DNA of 37,569 nucleotides from contig JAJXZI010000266.1 in NCBI GenBank assembly GCA_021780115.1, forward strand, positions 1 through 37,569. Direction: 5' to 3'. This document shows, piece by piece, positions 8,543 through 16,438 of this stretch. A program made the position numbers and the translations under genes. Under the pieces are notes generated by a model. The model saw only the letters and a program-made list of their open reading frames with translations. It was not told the DNA's origin and searched no databases. Position 1 is the first letter of the stretch, and the number at the start of each line of letters is the position of its first letter. Source of the stretch: a bacterium. Its GTDB lineage: Bacteria > Verrucomicrobiota > Verrucomicrobiia > Limisphaerales > JAJXZI01.

Positions 8543-9100
8543 GTGGGCAACACCTGGAAAATCGTCCTGGCCACGGTGGTGATTTTTGGCGCCGGAGTGG
8601 TGACCGGCGGGCTGCTGGTCAGTTACTCCGACCACGCCAAACCGACCCGGCCCAAACCGGTCGCCCGCCACGTGGTTCCGCTCTGGCCGGCGCCGCGCGG
8701 CCTGGCCCAAGGCCCCCATCCGGAACAACAGCAGAACCTCGAACAACAGGTCCGGGACTTCATGCGCTGGGCTGGACGCGATTTGGACCTGACACCGGAG
8801 CAGCGGCAGCGCATCGAGGGAATCCTGCGCGCCGGCCAGGAGCGCACGCGGGCGACTTGGCTCAAAATCGCCCCGGAGTTGCGCAAGGAATTGGAGCAGG
8901 TGAAGGCGGAAATCCGCGTCGAACTCACGCCCGAACAGCGGACGAAATTCGACGAGTTGCTGAAGCAGCGCCAGCGCCGCCGCCCGGATGACCAACCCGG
9001 CCAGGGCCGCGGCCAGCGCGAGCTTCGTCCGCCGCGGGAGACTTCACCTGACGGCGGCGCGCAGAAATCGCCGGGCTATTCCCCGCCGGACAATCAATAG
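8543..9100 (+). CDS. Membrane-anchored CpxP/ZraP-like (heavy-metal sensor type) protein
   Basis: A 185-residue protein starting at GTG. An N-terminal membrane anchor (about residues 5-27, WKIVLATVVIFGAG onward) is followed by a periplasmic helical region with two LTPEQR motifs (DLTPEQRQRIEG and VELTPEQRTKFDEL), the hallmark of the CpxP/Spy/ZraP fold and of proteins annotated as periplasmic heavy-metal sensors. The C-terminal 40 residues are Arg, Pro, Gln and Gly rich and probably disordered. It follows the sigma factor and small membrane protein on the same strand and lies tail to tail with copA, which supports an inferred role in sensing or buffering metal or envelope damage. It could instead be a general periplasmic chaperone. 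Confidence 0.75.
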   Translation: MGNTWKIVLATVVIFGAGVVTGGLLVSYSDHAKPTRPKPVARHVVPLWPAPRGLAQGPHPEQQQNLEQQVRDFMRWAGRDLDLTPEQRQRIEGILRAGQERTRATWLKIAPELRKELEQVKAEIRVELTPEQRTKFDELLKQRQRRRPDDQPGQGRGQRELRPPRETSPDGGAQKSPGYSPPDNQ

Positions 9101-9111
9101 TGCCGCACGGT

Positions 9112-9125
9112 CGGTCGCGCGACCG
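9112..9125. repeat. Perfect 14-base palindrome between convergent genes
   Basis: CGGTCGCGCGACCG reads the same on both strands and lies between the stop of the CpxP-like gene (9100) and the stop of copA (9147). There is no T tract on either side, so it is at best a weak bidirectional transcription block. Confidence 0.5.
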
Positions 9126-9146
9126 TCGGCCCAACCGGCGGAGTCT

Positions 9147-11489
9147 TCAATTTCTCAACCGCCACCGGCTCAGCCGCAGCGCGTTGCCGATGACCAGCAA
9201 GTCGGAAAGTCCCATCGCCAGCGCGCACAAGACCGGGCTGAGGAAACCGAGCGCGGCCAGCGGCACGCTGATGGCGTTGTAGAAGAACGCCCAAAACAGA
9301 TTCTGCCGGATCGTCCGCAACGTCGCCCGCGCCAGGCCCAACGCCTCCGGCACCGCCTCGATTTCCGACTTGAGCAGGATGATGTCCGCCGCCTCCCGCG
9401 CCACGTCGCTGGCGCGGCCGACGGCGATGCCAAGGTCCGCTTGCTCCAGCGCCGGGGCGTCGTTGATGCCGTCGCCGACGAAGGCGACCCGCTCGCCGCG
9501 CGCCTGCAATTGCTTCACCAGATCGGCCTTCGCTTCCGGTCGCACTTCGGCAAAGACATTCGCGCCGTCGATGCCCGCTTGCTTCGCCATGCGCGCCGCC
9601 GTCGGCGCGCGGTCGCCCGTAACGAGAAACACTTTCCGCCCGTCGGCGCGGAGGCGGCGCACCACTTCGCCGGCGCCCGGCTGCAGCGAATCCTCCACGG
9701 CCAGCGCGGCGGCCAACCGGCCATCCACGGTCAGTCCGAGCACGGTCGCGCCCTGCGCCGACCAGTCGCCGACAAACGCCCCGGCGGCCGCCAGGTCCGT
9801 CCCCATTTGCGCCAACCAGTTCAGCGACCCCAACCGCGTGCGCACCGCTTCCGCGCCGGGATCGGGAATCTGAAATGTGAGATCTGAAATCTTCACGGCG
9901 GCCTGCACACCGCAGCCGCGCACCTCGCGCCAGTCCGAGAGCGGCACCTCGACCTGCGCCAGTTTCGCCACCGCTTGGCTGAGCGGATGCGTCGAGTGTC
10001 GCGCCAACGCCGCCGCCAGCGCCGCCACGTCGAGATCCGCAGGCCGGAAAGGCGGCGTGCCGGTGCTGCTGGGTTGGTCGGCTCGCCATTGAGCGGCCAC
10101 CGTCGGCTTGCCCGCCGTGAGCGTGCCCGTCTTGTCGAGCAGCACCGCGGTGACTTCGCCCGCCTTCTCCAAGGCCACGCCGTCGCGGATCAAGATGCCG
10201 CGGCGCGCCGCCGCGTTCGAGCCGGCCATGATCGCCGCCGGGGTGGCCAGTCCCATCGCGCACGGACAAGCGACGATGAGCACGGCCGCCGCGCCGATGA
10301 GCGCCGCCGCCAGCGCGGTTTCGGGAGGATGCGCCGACCAGAGAAACCGGCCGAGCCAGGCGTGCGCCGCCCGCGCCTGTTCCAGTTCCAGGCCCCACCA
10401 CAACGCCGTTCCAACCGCCACCAGCACGACGATGGGGACAAACACGCTGCTCACGCGGTCGCCGAGCCGCTGGATGTGGGCGCGGCTGCTTTGCGCGCGT
10501 TGCACGGCGGCGATGATGTTCGCCAGCGCCGTCGCCTCGCCGGTGGCCGTCACGCGCAGCAGGAGCCGTCCGTTTTGGACGGCCGTGCCGGCGTACAGTT
10601 CGCTGCCGGCCGACTTGTCCACCGGCAGCGCTTCGCCCGTCAGCATGGATTCGTCCACCGCCGAACTGCCTTCGGCCGCCACGCCGTCCGTCGGCACGCG
10701 GTCGCCGGGCTTGAGCGCGATGAGATTGTTGAGGCCGAGGTCCGCGACGGGCACTTCGGTTTCGCTGCCGTCGGCGTTGCGCCGGCGGGCGGTGTCCGGC
10801 GCGAGGCGGAGCAGCGCCCGCAGCGTGCTGGACGCCCGGGCGCTGACGCGTGCCTCGAACCAGTGCCCGCAACTGATGAGCGTGATGATCGCCGCCGCTT
10901 CCATGAAATAGACGTGACCGCCAGCACCGCTGAGCAAGGCCCAGGCGCTGTAGGCGAACGCCGTCGTCGAGCCGAGCGCGACGAGCGTGTCCATGTTCGA
11001 GCGTCCGGCCTTAAGCTGGCTCCACGCGCCACGGTAGAACGGCGCCCCGGCGAACACCTGGACGACCGCCGCCAGGAAGAAGCAAGACCATTGGAACCAC
11101 CGCGCCAAGCCCAGAGCGAACACCCATTCGCCGACCATCATGGGGGCCGTGCCCAGGACGCCGAGCCAGAGATTGATTTGCCAGCCGGCCTGGCGCTGCG
11201 CCGCGGGTCCGCCGGCCTCGGCGGCGGCGAGCGGTTGGGCGTCGTAGCCGGCACCGCGAATCGCGGCGAGCACGGCCTCGACGTGGGCTGGCTGGTTCGG
11301 ATTCCACCGGATCGAGGCGCAGCGGGTTTCCAGCGACACCAGCGTGGTGCGGACACCGGAGACGCTTTGGATGGCGTCGGTGACGTGGCGGGCGCAGTTG
11401 TTGCAGGTCATGCCAGTAACCAGCAACTCGGTACGCGCCCCGGCGGGCGGCGGGCCGGATCGGGCTTCCGTTGGTGGCGCAGCAGACAT
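9147..11489 (-). CDS. copA: Copper-exporting P1B-type ATPase
   Basis: This 780-residue inner-membrane pump exports Cu(I) using ATP. An N-terminal heavy-metal-associated domain carries GMTCNNC (Cys29, Cys32). The core has the TGE actuator motif (LTGEALPV), the ion-site CPC motif (Cys408-Pro-Cys410, CPCAMGLATP), the phosphorylated Asp452 in DKTGTLT, the nucleotide-binding HP motif (HSTHPLSQA) and GDGINDAP. The penultimate membrane helix has the expected Tyr-Asn pair (FFYNAIS). In the last helix the family motif MxxSS reads MGLSD (759-763), with Asp763 replacing the second Ser. The C-terminus ends soon after, with no His-rich tail. It lies 80 bases after ppx on the same strand; a dyad overlapping a promoter-like sequence lies just before its ATG. 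A short in-frame repeat is present at 9868-9890. Confidence 0.95.
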   Translation of the reverse strand: MSAAPPTEARSGPPPAGARTELLVTGMTCNNCARHVTDAIQSVSGVRTTLVSLETRCASIRWNPNQPAHVEAVLAAIRGAGYDAQPLAAAEAGGPAAQRQAGWQINLWLGVLGTAPMMVGEWVFALGLARWFQWSCFFLAAVVQVFAGAPFYRGAWSQLKAGRSNMDTLVALGSTTAFAYSAWALLSGAGGHVYFMEAAAIITLISCGHWFEARVSARASSTLRALLRLAPDTARRRNADGSETEVPVADLGLNNLIALKPGDRVPTDGVAAEGSSAVDESMLTGEALPVDKSAGSELYAGTAVQNGRLLLRVTATGEATALANIIAAVQRAQSSRAHIQRLGDRVSSVFVPIVVLVAVGTALWWGLELEQARAAHAWLGRFLWSAHPPETALAAALIGAAAVLIVACPCAMGLATPAAIMAGSNAAARRGILIRDGVALEKAGEVTAVLLDKTGTLTAGKPTVAAQWRADQPSSTGTPPFRPADLDVAALAAALARHSTHPLSQAVAKLAQVEVPLSDWREVRGCGVQAAVKISDLTFQIPDPGAEAVRTRLGSLNWLAQMGTDLAAAGAFVGDWSAQGATVLGLTVDGRLAAALAVEDSLQPGAGEVVRRLRADGRKVFLVTGDRAPTAARMAKQAGIDGANVFAEVRPEAKADLVKQLQARGERVAFVGDGINDAPALEQADLGIAVGRASDVAREAADIILLKSEIEAVPEALGLARATLRTIRQNLFWAFFYNAISVPLAALGFLSPVLCALAMGLSDLLVIGNALRLSRWRLRN
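9868..9890. repeat. Short direct repeat inside copA
   Basis: ATCTGAAAT occurs at 9868-9876 and again at 9882-9890, 14 bases apart. On the coding strand it encodes part of KISDLTFQIPD in the nucleotide-binding domain. Peptides of this kind (ISDL, FQI) recur at tolerant positions of proteins in this type of genome as far as I recall, so it may be a small insertion; it is also short enough to be native. Confidence 0.4.
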
Positions 11490-11497
11490 GGCGATTT

Positions 11498-11532
11498 CCA
11501 GAGACTCTAGCTCTGGCAGCGTCGGCTGGCCA
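11498..11532 (-). promoter_or_regulatory. Dyad and promoter-like sequence upstream of copA
   Basis: CCAGAG (11498-11503) and CTCTGG (11511-11516) form a 6-7-6 dyad ending 8 bases before the copA ATG. On the minus strand a -10-like TAGAGT (11509-11504) lies across the dyad centre, with TGGCCA (11532-11527) 17 bases upstream as a weak -35. A copper-responsive repressor could bind here, or the dyad could act as a hairpin covering the start region. It does not match the CueR or CopY consensus sequences that I know. Confidence 0.3.
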
Positions 11533-11569
11533 GAACGCCTCCATCGCGACGCGGCGCGAGTGGACCGCG

Positions 11570-12538
11570 CTACACGCCCTCCATGACGGCGGCAAAACGC
11601 AGCCCGCGCGTGCTCAGACGCAGCTCGTCAAAACCGAACTGCTCCATCACGGCCTCATAAATCGCGACGCCGAACAGGATGACGTCGGCGCGGTTTGGCG
11701 GCAGTCCGGGCACCTGTTTGCGGCCGGACAGCGGCAGGCTCCAGAGTCGCGCCACGGTCGCCCGCACTTCCGCCAGATTCAGCCGCGTCGCTTCGATGCG
11801 TTCGCGCTCAAAGGAGTCCATTTTCAGCGCCAAGCGGCCCAGGATGGTCGCCGTGCCGCCGGTGCCCACGAGGCAGACCTGGTCGCGTCCGGCGGGGGTG
11901 ACGGCGGCAACGGCTGGCGCCAGATGCAGCCGCGACGCCAATTCCGGGCAGACCTCTTGGCGGAGGAATTCGCGGAGCCAACGCCGGCAGTCCGCCAACT
12001 CGCCCGTGGTGGGGGGATCGCCTGGGGGCCTCTTCTCCAGCAGGCGCACGGTGCCCAGGGGAAAGCTGCCGCGGAACTGCTGGTGGTGGCCCTGACCGAG
12101 GATGAACTCCGTGCTGCCGCCGCCGACGTCGAGGAGCAGGAGAGGTTGACGGGCGAGATCGGGATCGGTGGTCACTCCTTGGAATGCCCAGTCGGCCTCC
12201 CGCTCACCGGAAATGATCTCGACCCGCAGCCCCGCGGCGCGTTCGACGGCGCCGAGCAGGAGTTCCGGATTCTTCGCGTCGCGACCGGCGCTGGTGGCGA
12301 TGACGCGCACCGAAGTCGCGCCGAGGCCGCGGGCCGTGGTGGCAAACGCGCCCACGGCCTCGGCGGTCTGCGCGACGGCGCCAGGCTGCAGCCGGTGCGT
12401 CTGGTAAAAGCCCCGGCCCAGGCGCGTCTGCCGGCTCTGTTCCAGCGCCGGGCGCACGCCGCGCCCCGCCACATCCGCCACCAGCAGCTTGACCGAGTTG
12501 GTGCCGATGTCGATGACGGCGCGGCGGACAAGTTTCAT
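11570..12538 (-). CDS. ppx: Exopolyphosphatase / guanosine pentaphosphatase family protein
   Basis: A 322-residue Ppx/GppA phosphatase of the ASKHA fold, expected to release phosphate from the end of polyphosphate or hydrolyse pppGpp. The first phosphate loop is IDIGTNSVKLLV at the N-terminus; the second is LLLDVGGGSTEFIL near residue 140. The protein ends after the two ASKHA domains, so it lacks the C-terminal HD-like domains of the E. coli enzyme and is the short type. The ATG at 12538 places the IDIGTNS motif at residue 9 as usual. It is divergent from ppk1 across 195 bases and is followed by copA after 80 bases, which ties it to polyphosphate and perhaps metal handling. Confidence 0.92.
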   Translation of the reverse strand: MKLVRRAVIDIGTNSVKLLVADVAGRGVRPALEQSRQTRLGRGFYQTHRLQPGAVAQTAEAVGAFATTARGLGATSVRVIATSAGRDAKNPELLLGAVERAAGLRVEIISGEREADWAFQGVTTDPDLARQPLLLLDVGGGSTEFILGQGHHQQFRGSFPLGTVRLLEKRPPGDPPTTGELADCRRWLREFLRQEVCPELASRLHLAPAVAAVTPAGRDQVCLVGTGGTATILGRLALKMDSFERERIEATRLNLAEVRATVARLWSLPLSGRKQVPGLPPNRADVILFGVAIYEAVMEQFGFDELRLSTRGLRFAAVMEGV

Positions 12539-12733
12539 GCGCCGGGAAAGTTAGGGGAGCGCGGCCCGCGGCCAAGCGGAAACTGGGTTCGCGCCACGGT
12601 CCTCCGTGATTCGCGAGGGGCCGGGGCGGTCCGCCCGGTGGCGGGAAAGTTCCGCGAACGGCGTTGTCCCGCCTGACGAGCAGCCGGATGTGACTTCCCA
12701 TTCCGACCGGATCGACTTATCTTGGCGCGCTTT
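12539..12733. other. Divergent ppx-ppk1 intergenic region
   Basis: This 195-base region must hold the promoters of both genes. It contains a small hairpin (CACGG 12595-12599, CCGTG 12604-12608). I see no convincing Pho box of the E. coli type and no strong -35/-10 pair. Confidence 0.4.
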
Positions 12734-14905
12734 ATGGCTGGGAAGAAGAACGCTGATTCCTTCGCGTCCGCTCATTTCATCAATCGTGAACTGAGCTGGC
12801 TCGAATTCAACCAGCGGGTGCTGGCGGAGGCGCTGGACCGGGGCAATCCGTTGCTGGAGCGGCTCAAGTTTTTTGCCATCGTCAGTTCCAACTTGGATGA
12901 GTTCTTCGAGGTCCGCGTCGCCGGCATCAAGCAGCAGATCGAGAGCGCGGTCGCGGAGCGGAGCGTGGACGGGTTGACGGCCACCGAGACGTTCCACGCC
13001 ATCGCCCGCCGCGTGCGGCGGTTGGTGGACGACCAGTACCGCAGTTGGCGCGAGGATCTGGCGCCAGCCCTGTACCGCAGCGGCCTCCGCGTTCTCGACC
13101 TCCCGGAGCTGCCGGAGCCGGCGGACCTGCCCTGGGTGGAGCAGTATTATCGCACGCAGGTCCGCCCCACCTTGACGCCGCTGGCCCTCGACCCGGCGCA
13201 CCCTTTTCCGCAGTTGCTCAACAAGTCGCTGAACATCATCGTCCAGGTGGCGATGCCGAAGGACGGGCGGCCGCACCAGCATCTCGCGGTGGTCCAGGTG
13301 CCGCGCGTGCTGCCGCCGCTGGTCCGGCTGCCGCGGGCCGACGCGCGGCAGGATTACGTTTCGCTCCTCGCGGTGATCGGCCACCACCTGGCCGATCTCT
13401 TCCCGGGAACGACGATCCTCGGCCACTGGGCGTTCCGGGTGACGCGCAACAGCGAGCTCTACATCGCCGAGGAGGACGTGGCCAACTTGCTCAAAGCGGT
13501 GGAGGCGGAGCTGCACAACCGGCGCAAAGGCGACGCCGTGCGGTTGCAGGCGGACCATGACTGCCCGCCGGCGATTTACGGCGACCTGCTCCAGCGCCTG
13601 CGCCTGACGCGCGACGACCTTTACCTGATCGACGGGCCCCTGAACCCCACGCGGCTGATGGTGCTGGGCGAGGGCGACCATTCGCCGGAACTGCGCGACC
13701 CGCCGTTCGTCGCGCCGGTCGCCCGGGCGCTGCGCGGGCGCGACGACCTGTTCGCCGCCATCCGCCAGCGCGACATCCTGCTGCACCATCCCTATGACAA
13801 CTTCAGCAGCGTGGCCGATTTCCTGGACCAGGCGGCGAACGACCCCGGCGTGCTGGCGATCAAGCAAACGCTTTACCGCACCGGCGGCGATCCGCGCATC
13901 ATCGGCGCGCTGATGAATGCCGTGAACCACGGCAAGCAGGTCACGGCGGTCGTGGAGTTGCGCGCCCGCTTCGACGAGGCGAAGAACATCCAGTGGGCGC
14001 GCCAGCTCGAAGAGCACGGCGTCCACGTGGTCTATGGCCTGGTCGGCTACAAGATCCACGCCAAACTTTGCCTGGTGGTGCGCCTGGAGCAGGGCCAGAT
14101 CGTCCGCTACGTCCACCTGGCGACCGGCAACTACAATCCGACCACCGCGCGCGCCTACACCGACCTGGGCCTGCTGACGTGCCGGCCCGATTTCGGCGAG
14201 GACGCGACGAACCTGTTCAACCTGTTGACGGGCGTCTGCCAGTTCCAGCCGATGCGCAAGCTGCAGGTGGCGCCGTTCGACCTCTACGAGCGCACGTTGC
14301 AGTTGATCGAACGCGAGGCGGAGAACGCGCGGCGCGGCCTGCCCGCCCGCATCATCGCCAAGATGAATTCGCTCGTCACCCGCGAGATCATCGAGGCGCT
14401 CTACCGCGCCTCGCAGGCGGGCGTCAAAATCGACCTCCTGGTGCGCGGCATTTGCTGCCTGCGGCCCGGCGTCAAAGGCGTCAGCGAGCGCATCACCGTG
14501 CGCAGCGTCGTGGACCGGTTTCTGGAGCACAGCCGGATATTCTATTTTGAGAACGCCTGCCAGCCCGAGGTCTTTCTTGGCAGCGCCGACTGGGCGCCGC
14601 GCAATTTCTTCCGCCGGATCGAGGTCGCCTTCCCGGTGGAAGACGGCAACTTGCGCGAGCGGGTCATCCAGGAAATGCTGGCGATCCCGTTGGCCGACAA
14701 TGTCAAGGCGCGCGTGCTCCAGCCTGATGGCGAGTACCGCCCGCTCGCGCCGGCGAAGGGCCAGCCGCCGCGCCGCAGTCAGTTCGAGTTCATCGCGCTG
14801 GCGCAGGCCGAGGGCGGCGGCCCGGGCAAGGCCGCTGGCCGGCGGAAGTATCCGGAAGTCCGGCTCGCGTCCAGCCCGTTCGCGGTGGCCGGGCGCAAGC
14901 GGTAG
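12734..14905 (+). CDS. ppk1: Polyphosphate kinase 1
   Basis: This 723-residue enzyme makes polyphosphate from ATP reversibly. Domain order is normal: N-terminal helical domain with FINRELSWLEFNQRVL, head domain, then two phospholipase-D-like catalytic domains. The phosphorylated His442 is in GYKIHAKL and the second essential His599 in VVDRFLEHSRIF, matching His435 and His592 of E. coli. Other family motifs are HHPYDNF, IKQTLYRT, ATGNYNP and SADWAPRNF. The ATG at 12734 is chosen over an in-frame TTG four codons earlier. It is divergent from ppx and followed by CHAD and sixA genes on the same strand, so it heads a probable polyphosphate operon. Confidence 0.97.
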   Translation: MAGKKNADSFASAHFINRELSWLEFNQRVLAEALDRGNPLLERLKFFAIVSSNLDEFFEVRVAGIKQQIESAVAERSVDGLTATETFHAIARRVRRLVDDQYRSWREDLAPALYRSGLRVLDLPELPEPADLPWVEQYYRTQVRPTLTPLALDPAHPFPQLLNKSLNIIVQVAMPKDGRPHQHLAVVQVPRVLPPLVRLPRADARQDYVSLLAVIGHHLADLFPGTTILGHWAFRVTRNSELYIAEEDVANLLKAVEAELHNRRKGDAVRLQADHDCPPAIYGDLLQRLRLTRDDLYLIDGPLNPTRLMVLGEGDHSPELRDPPFVAPVARALRGRDDLFAAIRQRDILLHHPYDNFSSVADFLDQAANDPGVLAIKQTLYRTGGDPRIIGALMNAVNHGKQVTAVVELRARFDEAKNIQWARQLEEHGVHVVYGLVGYKIHAKLCLVVRLEQGQIVRYVHLATGNYNPTTARAYTDLGLLTCRPDFGEDATNLFNLLTGVCQFQPMRKLQVAPFDLYERTLQLIEREAENARRGLPARIIAKMNSLVTREIIEALYRASQAGVKIDLLVRGICCLRPGVKGVSERITVRSVVDRFLEHSRIFYFENACQPEVFLGSADWAPRNFFRRIEVAFPVEDGNLRERVIQEMLAIPLADNVKARVLQPDGEYRPLAPAKGQPPRRSQFEFIALAQAEGGGPGKAAGRRKYPEVRLASSPFAVAGRKR

Positions 14906-14965
14906 CGGCAAACAGCGGGACAGACGCGCTGCGGGGCGACGCGCCACCGCGCCGGTTTTTCAGTC

Positions 14966-15949
14966 ATGGTCGAAGCCACAAATCTGAGCGCGGCCCGGCC
15001 GGTGGACCTCCACCGGCACTTGCGCGCCCTGCTGCGCCGGCAGGGTAAGCGGTATCGCCGCAATCTCAAGCGCTGCCGGCAGGAGTTTTCCGCGGCGGCG
15101 GTCCACGACCTGCGCGTCTCCCTCCGGCGGCTGCTCGCCACGATGGAACTGCTCGGCCACTTCCTGCCGGCCCGCCGCGCGGAAAAGTCCCGGCGCACGC
15201 TCAAGCGCCAGCTCGATGCTTTCGACGAACTGCGCGACCTCCAGGTGCAACTCGCGCGCCTGGTCGATTTGCCTCAGCCCGAGCGGGCGGCGCGCTCCTT
15301 CCGCGCATTCCTGCGCCGGCAGGAGCGCAAGGAGATCGCGAAGGCCCGCCGGGCCGTCCGCCGCTTTTCCTCCCGGCGCATCGCGCGGACGGCTGCCGAG
15401 CTGGAGGCGGAACTGCGCGAGCGTCCCGAGGCGCGCGCCGCCACCGACCTCGCGGCCCTGGTCCGCCGCGCGAACGCGGCCTTCGCCCGCGTGGGGCAGT
15501 TGCGGGCGAAGATCGACCCGGCCGACAGCGACACCATCCACCGCACGCGCGTGGCGTTCAAAGGATTCCGCTACGCGGTCGAAGCCCTGGCACCGCTGCT
15601 GCCCGCGGTGACGCCGCGGCGCCTCCGGGCCATGCGCGCATACCAGAATTGGATGGGTGACATCCAGGACGCCACCGTGCTGGGGCGCAGCGCCGGAAAG
15701 TTTGCCCGGAAGAAACTCGATCCCAAAACCGGCGAGCAACTCCGCGCCGAACTGGAGCGCACGCGCCGCCGGTTGGTCCGGCGCTACCTGAAAGCGGCCG
15801 ACAGGCTCCATGCGTTCGGCCCGCTCGAGCTGGCTTCCGTTTCCGCGCCCCCCGGACCGAGGGCGAAGGACGAGGATGACCGGCCGCATCCGGCCACACC
15901 GCCAGAATCCCATGAACCTGTACCTGCTCCGCCACGGCATCGCCGTTGA
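14966..15949 (+). CDS. CHAD-domain protein (polyphosphate-binding helical domain)
   Basis: A 327-residue protein almost wholly made of the CHAD fold, two four-helix bundles lined by His, Arg and Lys that bind polyphosphate. The two half signatures are visible: VHDLRVSLRRLLATMELL near residue 48 and TIHRTRVAFKGFRYAVEAL (residues about 190-210). The protein is very Arg rich, as expected for a polyanion binder, and ends with a Pro-rich tail. It lacks the CYTH triphosphatase domain that is often fused to CHAD. It starts 60 bases after ppk1 and its 3' end overlaps sixA by 38 bases. An inferred role is targeting to polyphosphate granules. Confidence 0.9.
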   Translation: MVEATNLSAARPVDLHRHLRALLRRQGKRYRRNLKRCRQEFSAAAVHDLRVSLRRLLATMELLGHFLPARRAEKSRRTLKRQLDAFDELRDLQVQLARLVDLPQPERAARSFRAFLRRQERKEIAKARRAVRRFSSRRIARTAAELEAELRERPEARAATDLAALVRRANAAFARVGQLRAKIDPADSDTIHRTRVAFKGFRYAVEALAPLLPAVTPRRLRAMRAYQNWMGDIQDATVLGRSAGKFARKKLDPKTGEQLRAELERTRRRLVRRYLKAADRLHAFGPLELASVSAPPGPRAKDEDDRPHPATPPESHEPVPAPPRHRR

Positions 15950-16415
15950 GGCCGGCACGCCCGGTTGCGCGACCGACCGCGAACGCCCCCTCACGCCCGA
16001 GGGGAAGCGGAAGCTGGCGCGCGTCGCCGGCGCGATGGAAGCGATGGAACTCTCGTTCGACCTGCTCCTCTCCAGCCCGCTGGTGCGCGCCCGGCAGACC
16101 GCCGAGATCGTCGCGCGGTCACTGCGGGCGGAAAAACGGCTGGCGTTCACGGATGAGTTGATGCCCGGCGGCAGTCCGCGCGCGCTTCTCGAAGCGATCC
16201 GGCGCCACGACCCGGAACCGCGCGACGTGTTGCTCGTGGGCCACGAACCCTACCTCAGCGGGCTGATCGGGCTGCTCGTCGCCGGGAACGCCGGAATGTC
16301 GGTGACGCTGAAGAAAGGCGGACTCGGCAAAGTGAGCGCCGAATCGCTGCGGTGCGGCCGGTGCGCCGCGCTCGAATGGCTGCTCACGCCGAAGCAGATG
16401 GCGCGGATGGAGTGA
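15912..16415 (+). CDS. sixA: Phosphohistidine phosphatase SixA-like protein
   Basis: A 167-residue histidine phosphatase superfamily member. The catalytic His8 is in YLLRHGIA, the Arg pair in SSPLVRARQTAE and the second His in LLVGHEPYLSGL. Length and the lack of insertions match SixA, which removes phosphate from histidines in phosphorelay or PTS proteins. The ATG at 15912 puts RHG at residues 7-9 as in the family; a longer open frame upstream lies within the CHAD gene and is not used. Overlap with CHAD by 38 bases points to one mRNA with ppk1. Because Ppk1 works through phosphohistidines, a role near polyphosphate is an attractive inference but not shown. Confidence 0.88.
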   Translation: MNLYLLRHGIAVEAGTPGCATDRERPLTPEGKRKLARVAGAMEAMELSFDLLLSSPLVRARQTAEIVARSLRAEKRLAFTDELMPGGSPRALLEAIRRHDPEPRDVLLVGHEPYLSGLIGLLVAGNAGMSVTLKKGGLGKVSAESLRCGRCAALEWLLTPKQMARME

Positions 16416-16438
16416 ATGCGTCGGGCGGCGACGCCACG

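Noticed and set aside
9975..11510. 511-codon open frame opposite copA
   Set aside because: It is antisense to a gene with all family motifs, has Arg-rich composition and no recognisable domain; long shadows are expected in GC-rich DNA.
12539..12733. Pho box between ppx and ppk1
   Set aside because: No CTGTCAT-type repeats at the right spacing were seen.
12551..14947. 798-codon open frame opposite ppk1
   Set aside because: Fully antisense to ppk1 with low-complexity charged sequence and no start signal.
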